From Jaltomata sinuosa (taxonomy: Eukaryota; Streptophyta; Magnoliopsida; Solanales; Solanaceae), in the NCBI GenBank assembly GCA_003996215.1, contig QJPP01000673.1, forward strand, positions 1-64,000: 64,000 bases of DNA, given 5' to 3'. This document shows, piece after piece, positions 46,566 through 57,254 of this stretch. A program made the position numbers and the translations under genes. Numbering within the stretch: position 1 is the first letter of the stretch; each line of letters begins with the position of its first letter. The notes under the pieces were generated by a model, which saw nothing but the letters and a program-made list of their open reading frames with translations, ran no database searches and was not told the origin of the DNA.

Positions 46566-47891
46566 TGATAAGTTGGTATTCTACCTACTTATTTAGCTTC
46601 TAATCTTATACCTTTGCTAGTATTGAGTGGATAAATAGTGCAATTTGATACAAATTTCTTCTATTTTACAGGTTTCTGTGTTTTAGAAGGGTTCGAGAAA
46701 GATTCAAGTGAAAACAAGTCAAATGGAGCAAAAAGAGAGCTGCTGGACACAGGCACCAAAATGGTCATCGCAACCGCGAAGACAAAGCCACGCAATCGCG
46801 ATGAATGGTAGAAACTCAAAGCTTTGCGACCGCGAGAGTGGATTCACGCGATCGTAGTGATAGAAATTGAAGAGCCTCACTATCTCGAAAGTCATGTACG
46901 CGATCGCGACTAAGGATTCATCAGCTGCGGGACAGATTTGGAAATTCCCAATTTTAGAAACCCCAATTTACATAAAACACTTCCAATCCATCTTGGAACA
47001 TATCTTTGGCTATTTTCAGAACTTCTGAGCAAGCTTGGGAGCAAGGTTCATCAACCAACACCATAGGCGTGAAGATTTGGATACTCTTTATTGTAAATCT
47101 TTAGATTCCATTCTTCAACTCTTGTTCTTAATTGCTATTTATTTGCTGTGTTTATTGACTTGAGATTTTGGGTTTGTATTAGAGATAATACTTGTTGGAT
47201 TATTGAATTCATATATAGATTTTGTTCTTGTTTGATTTTTTGGGTCTATTGGATCCTTCGTTGCTTGAATTTATAGTCAATGGTTGCAAACATTGACTTA
47301 GTTTTCTGATTTGGGTTATTGCTCGAGAGAGAATTTTTCTAAATTCGAGAAGATTCAATAGTGGGAACTTGGGAATCCATCTAGATTGGAGACTAGACAT
47401 AGCTCCAATCGCAGAATCTCCCATTATAATGGTCCGAGCTAGAAATAGGACGACCTCTCCAAGTTAATTGGTTGCTTTTTTATCGCACCGAATGGTGTTC
47501 TAACCGAAATCATTCGAAAATGTGGTTGTTGATTGAGAGATAGCATTCCACACTTATGACCAAGACTACCTAAGTGTCAATCGGGTGCAAGTCTTGTGAA
47601 TTTGAATTCCCAAGCCCATATCCCCCTTGTTGTCCCTGCTTGACGAAAGCAAGTCTATCTTTTATTTGTTTTTCCTTATCTTTTAGTTTTGTCTAAAACC
47701 CCCCTTTTAGATATCTTTTTCCTTTCTTGTTATTTGAACTTCAATAAGTTGCTTATATTTTTTATTAGCTCGATCGCGACTAAATCGTTCCCTCGGGTAC
47801 GACCCCGACACTCATTGGAAATTATAATTTTTTTTTGACTAAGCGATTGTCGTGAACTCCTAATTAGAGAGCATGATTTGAGCATTTATCA
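46566..47891 (+). repeat. 3' LTR of element B
   Basis: 1326 bp, TGATAAGTTGG to GCATTTATCA. It carries the same word cluster (46765-46925). Differences from the 5' LTR are scattered point changes and small gaps, so the pair could be used to date the insertion. Confidence 0.92.
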
Positions 47892-48690
47892 TCCATTCAT
47901 CTGGTGATGAAATGTTGTGCTAAGATCAACCTAGGTACCCAACTCCTCCTGAAGTTCCCTCCAAAAGTGAAAGGTAAATTTGAGTACCTCTATCTGAAAT
48001 AGAGGACACCGACACTCCGTGAAGGCAAACTATCTCTCGCACATAGATATGAGCCAACATCTCGGCATTGTAGGAAGACTGAATGGGTAAGGAGTGACTA
48101 GACATGTTCAACCAATCCATAATTACGCAAATGCTATCAAAACCTCAAAATGTATGCAGCAACCCAATCATGAAATCCATAGTAATCTGCTCCCACTTCC
48201 ACTCAGGAATGGGTAGCCTCTGAAGCAAACCACAAGGTCTCAAGTGCTTGGACTTTAACTGCTGACAGTTCAAGCATTGAGATACAAAGTCCACTATATC
48301 CCTCATTATCCCGCACCACTAGTAATTTTGTCTCAAGTCTCTATACATCTTAGCTTCCACGAGATGAATGAAATATCTAGAATAATGAGACTCCTGCAAT
48401 ATCAACTAAATCAAGTCACCAACCCTCGAAATGCTAATATGGCCCTTGAATCCCAAAAAACCCTCTGAATCTAAGGTGTACTTCCTAGTCTCACCATACA
48501 ACACTTCATCTCGAAGCCCACATAGAGAACTATCTTCAAACTGCCACTCCTGAATCTGCTCCAACAATATAGACTATGCCTCAACTCGAGCAAGAATCCT
48601 CCAGTGTCAAAAATATCAAGTCAAACTAACCTATTAGATAAGGACTGGATATTTAAGCCAAAGGTTTCTCCGAAGCTGATACAATAGAGA
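47892..48690 (-). pseudogene. Integrase core of element G
   Basis: The 64-aa minus-strand frame 47926-48120 reads SYNAEMLAHIYVREIVCLHG then SSISDRGTQIY, the chromovirus integrase core with its second catalytic D. The following HHQMNGQSEKT, cut by element B, carries the E. Stops and frame changes break the rest. The zinc-binding part should lie further right, near 48240-48480, where CQQLK-like text is visible on the minus strand (cysteines near 48260-48275). Confidence 0.72.
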
Positions 48691-49364
48691 ACTCCCTATA
48701 CTCACTGCCTTCTGGCTCAAGGCATCTGCTACCATATTTGCCTTGCCTAAGTGGTACATAATAGAGATATCATAGTCCTTTAGAACCTATAGCCACCTGC
48801 ACTGCCTCGAATTAAGATCCTTATAGATCAAAATATATTGTAGTCTATGATGGTTGGTGAATATTTTACAATGAACACCATAAAGGTAATGCCTCTAAAT
48901 CTTAAGCGCGAAAACTACCACCGCCAACTCTAAGTTATGGGAGGGGTAGTTTCACGCATGCACTTTTAGCTCTCTAGAAGCATTTCCAATCACTCGACCT
49001 TGCTGCATCAGACACAACCCAAACTAACACCCAAAAGATCATAATATACCATAAACCCCTGGTCCTCAACTGGAAAAGTCAATATTGGAGCTGAAGTCAA
49101 TGAGGAATTGAGCTTCAAAAAGATTGCCTCACACTCGTTGAACCACTGAAATGGAATATCCTTCCTAGTCACTCTAGTCAATGGCGCTGTAATAAATAAG
49201 AATCCCTCGATAAACCGTCTGTACTAACCTGCCAACCCAATAAAACTACGAACCTTGGTAGGAGAAATGGGCCTAGCCCGATCATAAACTGCCTCAATAT
49301 TTACCGAGTCTACCATAATCCCATCCTTGGACATCAGTTGCCCTAGGAATGCTATAGACTCAAG
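48691..49364 (-). pseudogene. RNase H of element G
   Basis: Minus-strand translation around 48750-48920 gives HYLYGVHCKIFTNHHRLQYI, RQCRWL and MYHLGKANMVADALS, the standard chromovirus RNase H run. The catalytic TDH is TNH (a GAC to AAC change) and the first catalytic block is also lost (YYDLL near 49045 where the family has YCDAS). Several stops interrupt it. Confidence 0.78.
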
Positions 49365-49787
49365 CTAGAACTTAAACTTTGAGAACATGGCATAAAGCCG
49401 TTGATCTCTTAAAGTCTGGAGCACAATCCTCAAATGTTGCTTATGCTCCTCCCTACTCCTTGAATAAACAAGGATGTCATCAATGAATACTATCATGAAG
49501 GAGTCCACATAAGGCCTGAACACGCAGTTCATCAAGTCCATGAATGTTGTTGGGGCATTAGTCAACCCAAAAGAAATCACTAGGAACTTATAATGGCCGT
49601 AGCGAGTCCTGAAGGCTGTCTTAGGGATGTATGCCGCCCGAATCCTCAAGTGATAGTAGCCAGATCTTAAGTCAATCTTAGAAAACACGGCTACACCCTG
49701 AATCTTGTCAAATAGATAATCAATACGTGATATCAGATACTTATTATTTATAGTTACCTTATTCTGCTCCTGGTAATCGACACACAT
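49365..49787 (-). pseudogene. Reverse transcriptase core of element G
   Basis: An open frame of 140 codons keeps CVDYQEQNKVTINNKY, FSKIDLRSGYYHLRI, KTAFRTRYGHYKFLVISFGL, TNAPTTFMDLMN and FIDDILVYSRSREEHKQHL. The FIDD box with both catalytic aspartates is intact. It is the best preserved retroelement enzyme segment in the window, but it is not joined to an open frame on either side. Confidence 0.88.
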
Positions 49788-49862
49788 GCACTTAGTGCCA
49801 TCCTTTTTCTCAAAAATCGAACAAAAGAATCCTAATGAGAAACACTCAGACAGATGAAACCC

Positions 49863-50120
49863 TTACCCCAGAAGATCCTGAAGCTGAATATTAAGCTCCT
49901 TCAACTCAGCAAGAGCCATGCGATAAGGTGGAATAGAAATAAGCTGGGTGTCTAACTCGACATCAATAGCAAAGTCTATATCACGCTCAGGTGGGAGGCC
50001 AAGCAAGTTGGTAGGAAAGACATCCGCAAACTCATGGACCACAGGGACTAAATCAAGCAAAGGAATGTCGGCACTAACATCACAAACATAAGCAAGATAA
50101 GCCAAACATCCCTTTGACAC
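49863..50120 (-). pseudogene. Linker between protease and RT of element G
   Basis: The 85-aa frame reads VVHEFADVFPTNLLGLPPER then DIDFAIDVELDTQLISIPPY and LKELNIQLQDLL, the conserved lead-in to RT in chromoviruses. A frameshift near 49862 separates it from the RT core. Confidence 0.85.
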
Positions 50121-50223
50121 AAAACTCCTAGCCTGAATATACGAGATGATCCTAGTCAGCGGACGGATATATGAACCTTACCACACAATTGAGGGTATGC
50201 CAGACATGACTAAGGTAATGGTC

Positions 50224-50508
50224 TTAGCAAAGAAATCCAAGACCCCATGATAAGGGGATAACCAGTCCATGCCTACCAAAATCTACTATATCAAGAACAA
50301 CAAGATCTGCCCAAGTGTCATACGCGCGAATAGTCACCACGTAAGATCTAAACAACCAATTCACTACTAAAAAATCACCTACGGGAGTAGCTACATGCAA
50401 AAGCATAGGCAAAGGCTCACTGGATAGTCCCAATCGAGAAGCAAAGTACACAAACATATATGAATAGATAAAACCCGGATCAAATAAGAAGATGCTGGCT
50501 GGCAACAA
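50224..50508 (-). pseudogene. Aspartic protease of element G, active site changed
   Basis: 94 codons with SIFLFDPGFIYSYMFVYFAS where the family reads LFDSGATHSFIS, and further VVLDIVDF. The DSGA motif is DPGF: the aspartate is kept, but the serine and alanine are replaced, so activity is unlikely. Confidence 0.78.
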
Positions 50509-50740
50509 ACTGAAATTGTAATTGTTCTCATGGAATCCAAAGCCTCTACCTTTAGTCTACCAGGAAAAGAATAAAGCTATTTGTGTCTACCGCTGGGCTG
50601 AGTACCCATATGATCACCTGTCCTACCCAGCTGGGCACCACTATGAGAAACCCTACTACCTTAAGCACCACCTCTGGTTGGTGGTGCCACTTCTCAAAGA
50701 GGCTGAGTAGTTATAATTGAAGGCTCGGCCAACCAATGTA

Positions 50741-50800
50741 GGGATAATCTCTAGCAAAGTGATCAATCTCCCCACAATCATAACAACCCTGAGAATCTCT
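50741..50800 (-). pseudogene. Zinc knuckle of element G gag, last Cys lost
   Basis: Minus-strand reading CYDCGEIDHFARDYP keeps C, C and H of the CCHC knuckle, but the final Cys is Tyr (TGT to TAT). It would have bound element RNA. Confidence 0.75.
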
Positions 50801-51273
50801 GCCCTGCCGTGAAGTACCTACCAAACTAGAATGGCCACCATGGCTTGAAGACCCAAAATATGAACCCTGCAAAGACTGATAGGAGCTCTAACCATTATAC
50901 CAATGATGGCTACCATAAGAAAGCTGAAGTGAAGCCTGCACAAGCCTGCTAGGCTAAAAATATTGCTACTTCTACCTCTAACAGAGAAGCCTCCACCTCA
51001 GAATTGTGGATCACTGTAACTACCCTGGTGGCATGGCCTCTTATCGCTGCCCTCGTGGGTCTTGCGATGAATACCCTCTATAGTACATGAGTGATCAACA
51101 ACATCTAAGAATGACTGACCTGAAGATACCATGCTCACAGTAGCTAGACAAAGCTGAAGTCTGAACACTCTGACGAAACAACGCACTCTCTCATACTTGG
51201 TAGGAAGAATTATAGTAGCATACCTGGATAGCTTATAGAACCTCCACTCATACTCGACTACTTTAATAGAACC

Positions 51274-51756
51274 CTATTGTAACCTTGAGAACTCATCCCT
51301 TAGTCTCTCACACTCTCTGTGAGGCATATACTTCCCTAAAAAAGCCTCAGAGAACTGTGCCAAAGTCATAGGAGGGGACCCAGCTAGTCTGCACTCAGTA
51401 TACACCCTCCACCACTGTCTTTCTGAACCATCAAGAAGAAAAGAAATGTAATCCACCCCATGAGAATCCACTAGAGTGAGGTTATGTAACCTCTCTTGAC
51501 AGCTGGTAAGAAACTCGTACGCATCCTCCGCTGGAGTGCCTAAAAATCTCAGAGGTGCCAATCTAAGGAATTGATCCAGCATCTTTTTCTCCTCAAAATA
51601 CACGACTGGCTGGGCTTCCATTGGCCGAGAAACTAACGATATTATGGGTACCTCAACACGAGGAGCCCTAACGACAAGCTGTGCTCCTGCACCCTGAATA
51701 CCCTGACCTGTTCTCTGAGCTGAAGTCTGCGGCATACCTCCCAATACACTCAACAA
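51274..51756 (-). pseudogene. Gag core of element G
   Basis: 160 codons. From about residue 60 the frame reads LDQFLRLAPLRFLGTPAEDA, YEFLTSCQERLHNL, SFLLDGSERQWWRVY and MTLAQFSEAFLGKYMP, the retrotransposon gag core of chromoviruses. The stop at 51274 and breaks downstream separate it from the knuckle. Confidence 0.83.
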
Positions 51757-52240
51757 CTTAACAATAGTAGCCTAAAGTGTTGGCGTAGCTGCAAATCTAG
51801 GTGGAGGCTGGGTTGGACCCTACCCTACTAGTTACTGAGGTGGTGCATCCTCTGGCACTAACCCTAGAGCAATCTCAAGCTCTGGATCAAATACTGGATC
51901 TGGTGATGTCTCTCTGGCCTAGTCCTAAGCTAGTGTTGTAGCCCATGCCCAGCCTCGACTCGGGGATACCTCTACCTCTGCCCCTAGTTAGATCCCTAAT
52001 TTCTAGTGCAGGGGCCTCATCTGCATACTCTGTAACTCTCTTTCTAACCATTTTCGAAAGAATAAAACAAATGAAATTTCTAGGAACTGTTAGGTATAGA
52101 ACGCACGATAAAGGATCAAAATATGATGTTATCCTAAGAATGACTTATAGCCTCCCAAAGATAGGATACAGGCATCATAGTACCGATTTGTGGGACTCTA
52201 CTAGACACTTGATCTTGTACCAACGACACCGGTGAACCTA

Positions 52241-52253
52241 GGCTCTGATACCA
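52241..52253 (-). promoter_or_regulatory. Primer-binding site of element G, tRNA-iMet type
   Basis: Minus strand TGGTATCAGAGCC, an exact match to the usual form, four bases after the LTR end at 52258. Confidence 0.92.
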
Positions 52254-52257
52254 AATC

Positions 52258-54937
52258 TGTCACAACCCAAAAACTCAGGTCATGATGGCACGTACTATAT
52301 TCCACTAGTAGGTAAGCCAAAACCCTTAGCCCAGAATGACAAGCAATGAGCTAGTAAGAGGAAGGGATAAGCACGAGGAATAAGCAGAAAATGCAAAAGT
52401 ATATATAAGGAAAGAGAGGAATGAAATATACGAAAAGATCCCCCAAAACCTGGTATCAATCAGTACAAGAGCTACTACAACATAAGGGTACTAGAAAAAA
52501 AAATATACAGAACAATTACAAAAAATACAAAAGGAGTCAAGTCCAAAAATAGAGGGATATGGATCAACTCTGGTCGCCAAGAGCTCCCTTAAATATCTTA
52601 TCATCAGCTCCGCACAAGGGTGGCATCAACATGGATAACTCGTATTAGGGTCTGCATTAGGGAAAAAATGTAGAAGTGTAGTATGAGTATCAAAACACGC
52701 GGTACCTAGAAGGCATCATAGGCCAACTGATCTTAAACAAGATACAAGTATAATAAGATGTGAATCTATATACTAAAGGTAAGAAAAGAAGGGTCAAAAA
52801 AGTATAATAGGTTAAAGCTAGATAATTTAAGGGAAATAAAAGAAAGCAACTCGAAAAGCATAAATAATAATCCAAATACAACCTAACTGTACCCCCATAA
52901 GCCCAAAAGGTACACACAATAGAGAATAAACCCAACTGTCCCCATAAGCACGACAGATACACACAACAAACAATACTAATTACCATCCAAAATTAATAAT
53001 AAGTAAGTGCATAAAGGTACCATGATATGCCATATGAGATGAGTAATATGATAATGCATTGCTGAATTTGAACAAATGTAAATCAGTGATAATGCATGCC
53101 CAGACTTGAACCAGGACTTAAATAGTAAATATGCATGCCCAGACTCAAATCATAGTTTAAATAGTAAATATGCATGCCTAGACTCAAACCAAGGCTTAAA
53201 TAGTAAATACGCATGCTCAGACTCGAACTGGGGCTTAAATATTAAATATGATACCCAGACTTGAACTGAGGCTTAAATAGTAAATATACATGTCCAGATT
53301 CGAATAAGAGCTTAACTAGTAAATATGCATGTCTGGACTCAAATCGGGGCTAAAATAGTCCATTTTCCTTTGATAAAGCCAAAACCATTTAAAGTATTTC
53401 AAAAATCTCATTTCAAGCCAAAAATGATGTTTTATGCTAAGTTATCTATATGCCATGAAAAAATATTGAATAGAAGGAGCAATAAGGTGGATATCGCGCC
53501 AAGCATCATAATCAAGTCCAACCACACTATAATAAAGGAAATCGCCATCCACGTACGAATTAAATGAGTCTATCCTAGAACTGGTACAATCGAAAAATGC
53601 CATACTAACTATTAATCCCCAAGTGACCCCACCTAAGGCAAGCAACTACCAAACTAAGATGAGGCAATCAACTCTAATCCCAAGGATACTACACAAACTA
53701 CGCCAAGTCCTAAAGGAGATACAACTACATAGCCTAAGGGTTCCAAACTTAATTCTACTCTAAGGCTTCTAACCATGCTATGAGAATCATAAGCACCTAA
53801 ATAAAGTGTATTCAGACCACAATATCCCACCATCCATAACCTTGGGTCAAAAATTAGGCTAAAAATTGCCCATGGGACTGCTTACAAAATCAAGAATTGG
53901 ACCCACAATTATATCACTCATGGGACAAGGATCACATACTCAAGGTTTGAGCATGAGCAACCCTCAAATTCTGGCTCAAATCAGTCCCAAGAGTCATGAA
54001 CAAACCAAGAATTAAAATACGGAATTTATCAAAATTAGAGCCGAAAACATACGAATTATGGATAAAAGAATGATCACGGACAAGTACCAATTGACACTAA
54101 GCTTTATCAGATGACCCCTCACCAATTTCTTTAGCTTTGAGATCTTATCAATGGAGAAAAAAGTTTAGAAATAATTTAAGAACGAAGGGAAGCAATTATA
54201 TACTACCAGGGGTCCCTTCATCATGAATGCAGGGAACTCATTGCGAATGCGGTGAAGCACCCACGAGACCCATCTTGATCGCGATGGTCTCCTTGCAAAT
54301 GCAAAGAAGGACCCTGGGCCAGGTCCAAGTGGGTTCTTCATCACGAACGCAAAGGACAGATCGTGAATGCGATGGTAAAAAATCTTAACCTTCGCAAACA
54401 TGGGTCCTTATCACAAATGCGATGAAGGACCAGTAGAAGCACCAACAGTTGGAAAATTTTGCAATAATACAAGTCTAAAAACTCTCTAGATGGACCCTCA
54501 GGATTCATTCAGAATTTCGTTAACCCAAACTAAACATGCTATCTAATAAAAAATGGCATTTCGTACTCAACAAAATCATGGATATGACCAACGGAGGTCG
54601 TCTTGATGAAATGTTGATCAAAGTCATCACTTTACTGATTTTGCATAAAAGCCACCCAAGTACCCCAAACGATTCTAGAAACCCGAGAGACAAATCAAAG
54701 GTCCCTCTAGCCCAAATTCCATGTTCTGGAGCTAAAAAGAGTGACAAAATTCTTATCCAAGCATGTTTACTCCGAATGTCAACCAAAGTCAACTTCCCAA
54801 CTTTAGAAAGTTCCAAAATAGGAAAATTGGCTTATAACACAAATGAACTGCCCGAGAATCAAACCAACTTTCTCAGCAAGTCATAAATGATCTGTGACCA
54901 CTGTGGGAAAGCTCAAAACACTGAAAGCGCACAAAAA
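52258..54937 (-). repeat. 5' LTR of element G, lacking its first bases
   Basis: Ends (minus strand) at 52258 with GTTTTTGGGTTGTGACA. It runs about 2.7 kb and contains a 39-bp tandem array and a CGCGAATGCGAAG-type word cluster (54225-54435). Compared with the 3' LTR its first 30-40 bp (TGTTATAATGACCC...) are missing, and it is fused to the RNase H of element H at about 54937. Confidence 0.8.
53092..53360. repeat. Tandem repeat, period 39 bp, 7 copies
   Basis: ATGCATGCCCAGACTCAAAC-type units start at 53092, 53131, 53170, 53209, 53248, 53287 and 53326, each 39 bp, each with a GGCTTAAATAGTAAAT-like half. Spacing is exact although letters vary by 15-25 percent by eye. Confidence 0.92.
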
Positions 54938-55250
54938 CCGACATATACTGAAGGCTGTGATGATCTGTGAACACTTTACAATGAACCCCATACAAGTAAT
55001 GTCTCCACAACTTCAAAACAAACACTACAACCGCTAACTCCAAATCATGGGTAGGGTAGTTCTTCTCATGGGTGTTTAATTGCCTTGAAGCATAGGCTAT
55101 CACCTTCTCTTTCTGTATTAACACACCACTGAGACCAATACATGAAGATTCACAATACACGGTAAAGCCTTTACCCTCCACAGGTAAATTCAAATAGGAG
55201 CTGAAGTCAATAAGGCCTTGATCTTTTGAAAGCTCACCTCACACTTATCC
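54938..55250 (-). pseudogene. RNase H of element H, truncated
   Basis: The frame carries YCESSCIGLSGVLIQKEKVI, AYASRQLNTHEKNYPTHDLE and VFTDHHSLQYM, then leaves the family at the junction with the G LTR. The catalytic first block is CESS where the family has CDAS. TDH is kept. Confidence 0.83.
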
Positions 55251-55920
55251 ATCCACTGAAAAACAATATTCTTCTAGGTCAACTTAGTTAATAGAGTTGC
55301 AATAAAATAAAATCCCTACACAACCATCTATAATACCTGGTTAAGCCCATGAAACCCTAAATCTCGGTCGGTGAAGTAGGTCTAGACCAATCCCAAATCA
55401 TCTTCACCTTGGTCGGATCAACCATAATATTATCCTTGGTCACCACATGACCCAAGAATACCACAAAACTAAGCCAAAGTTAAGACTTTGAGAAATTAGC
55501 ATAAAACTTGTCATCCCTCAGCCTCTGGAGTACAATCCTTAAATGCTTATCATAATCCACCTCATTCTTGGAATACACTAAGATATCATCAATAAACACA
55601 ATGATAAAAGAATCAAGATACGAATAAACCACCCCATTCATCAGCTCCATAAATTTCATCAAGGCATTAGTCAACCTAAAGGACATCACAAAAAATACAT
55701 AATGACCTTAACGAGTCCTAAATGCTATCTTAGGGATATCTGAAGCCCTAATGCTTAATTGATGGTACACTATCCTCAGATCAATATTTGAGAACATCAA
55801 ATTACCCTAGAGCTTGTCAAACAAATCATTAATGGGCGAAATAGAATACTTGTTCTTGCTGGTTACCTTGTTTAACTGCCTATAATCAATAAACATCTGT
55901 ATAGTCCCATGATTCTTCTT
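55251..55920 (-). pseudogene. Reverse transcriptase of element H
   Basis: The clearest frame (55480-55689, 69 aa) has SFRLTNALMKFMELMNGV and FIIVFIDDILVYSKNEVDYD, with the FIDD box intact. Upstream, near 55700-55900, the expected RT blocks are visible only in broken frames. Confidence 0.8.
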
Positions 55921-56600
55921 CACAAATAAAACAGGAACACCCACGGCAAAATACTAGGTCTAATGAATCCTTTACTTAACAGGTCTTGCAACTGATTCTG
56001 CAACTCCTTCAACTCTGTCGGGACCATTTTATAAGGAAAAATAAAGATCAGCTTAGTGTTTGGCTCCAAATAAATGCCAAAATTGATATCTCTATCTAGA
56101 GGAACACCTGATAAATCTGTAGGGAACACATCTTGGAATTCCATAACCACTGTCACTAACCCCAAGGTAGGCATGTCCGTACTAGTATCATAAACATAAG
56201 CCAGATAAGATACACTCGCTTAGGATATGAACCCTGGGCATTTTTTCACTCCAACCTCAGTACATCTATCATAACTAAAGTGACAATCTTAGCACTATAA
56301 TCCACAATAGCATGTTACAGAGAGAGACAATTCATACCAAAAATGACATCAAAATCTACCATATCAAGAATAATCTAGTCTACCCAAGTATCATACCCCA
56401 TTACAGTCATACCACAAGATTGGTACACTTGATCCACCACTAAAGAATCACCTACCAGGGTAGCAACATGAATAGGCACAACAAGAGACTCACATATCAT
56501 ATCAAAACCAAGTGCAATGTAAGCATACACATATGAGAAAGTATAACCAGGTTCAAACGATACTGAAGTAGGTCAATGGCATACTAAGATGATTCTTGTG
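55920..56600 (-). pseudogene. Protease and RT lead-in of element H
   Basis: The frame 55920-56174 (84 aa) reads VVMEFQDVFPTDLSGVPLDR then LKELQNQLQDLLSKGFIRPS, the conserved lead-in to RT. The protease before it (about 56200-56600) is broken by stops and only fragments can be followed. Confidence 0.72.
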
Positions 56601-56810
56601 ATGACAATATCAAAAGCCTCTACCTTAGGTCTATCCAAAAAAGCATAACACTGAGCCTTATCCCCCTTGGCTGAACAACTCCTCTACCACCTCCTCGACC
56701 AATTGGTGGTGCATCTCTAACCATCTAAGATCCTCCCTGACCCCTACTTGGCGGTGCTACTGCTCTGCTCAAAACATAACAACCCTGATATCGACCCCCA
56801 TCTGTATGTC

Positions 56811-56865
56811 TGGGATAATCCCTCTTAAGATGCTCTGGACTACCACACTCATAATAAGACCTAGG
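56811..56865 (-). pseudogene. Zinc knuckle of element H gag, two Cys lost
   Basis: Minus-strand reading YYECGSPEHLKRDYP: the first and last Cys of the CCHC knuckle are both Tyr. Both are TGY to TAY changes. Confidence 0.72.
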
Positions 56866-57254
56866 AACCATCATCTTCTGGGAAGACCCTGAATAACTAA
56901 AATGTCCACCATGGCCAGAGAACCTCTAATAAGAACTATAGGAAGTATTCCTTATGATGAAAGAATCTCATCCAGAATATCCTCCATTAGATACCTGAAA
57001 GGCTGCCTGAATCGGTCAAGTATGTTGAGGATGGAAACCCATCTTGAAAGAACCCCTACCTCCAAATGAGGTACTACTGAACTGACCAGAAGTGTGGGAC
57101 CTCTTGACCCTAAGATCACCAAACTCCTCATGGAGTATAAGCTCAAATTCCTTGGCCACCTCAATGACCCTCTAAAAAGTAGATCCTGACTACACTACAA
57201 AAAACACTACCTCTCAGATCCTGAAAGTAAGTCTCTCACAAACCTACGAATCCT

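Larger units (their letters stand above)
41745..47891 (+). mobile_element. Element B: non-autonomous Athila-like LTR element
   Basis: LTRs at 41745-43087 and 46566-47891 frame a 3.5-kb interior with a good tRNA-Asp primer site and polypurine tract, but without pol. It is inserted in the integrase of G: the two halves of the conserved QMNGQSEKTIQVLVDML segment lie at 47892 onward and before 41745 (minus strand). Flanks GCCAT and TCCAT share four of five bases as the target duplication. It runs opposite to G. Confidence 0.9.
40935..52257 (-). mobile_element. Interior of gypsy element G, split by element B
   Basis: Without the insertion (41745-47891) the interior is about 5.2 kb and encodes gag, zinc knuckle, protease, RT, RNase H and integrase on the minus strand, in chromovirus order. 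The polyprotein ends EDESLCSSE right before the 3' LTR, as in F. Many frames are broken by stops. With its LTRs the element spans 40240-54937. Confidence 0.87.

Noticed and set aside
52690..52986. 98-aa hydrophobic minus-strand frame resembling a membrane protein
   Set aside because: It lies in the LTR of G; hydrophobicity comes from T-rich sequence on that strand.
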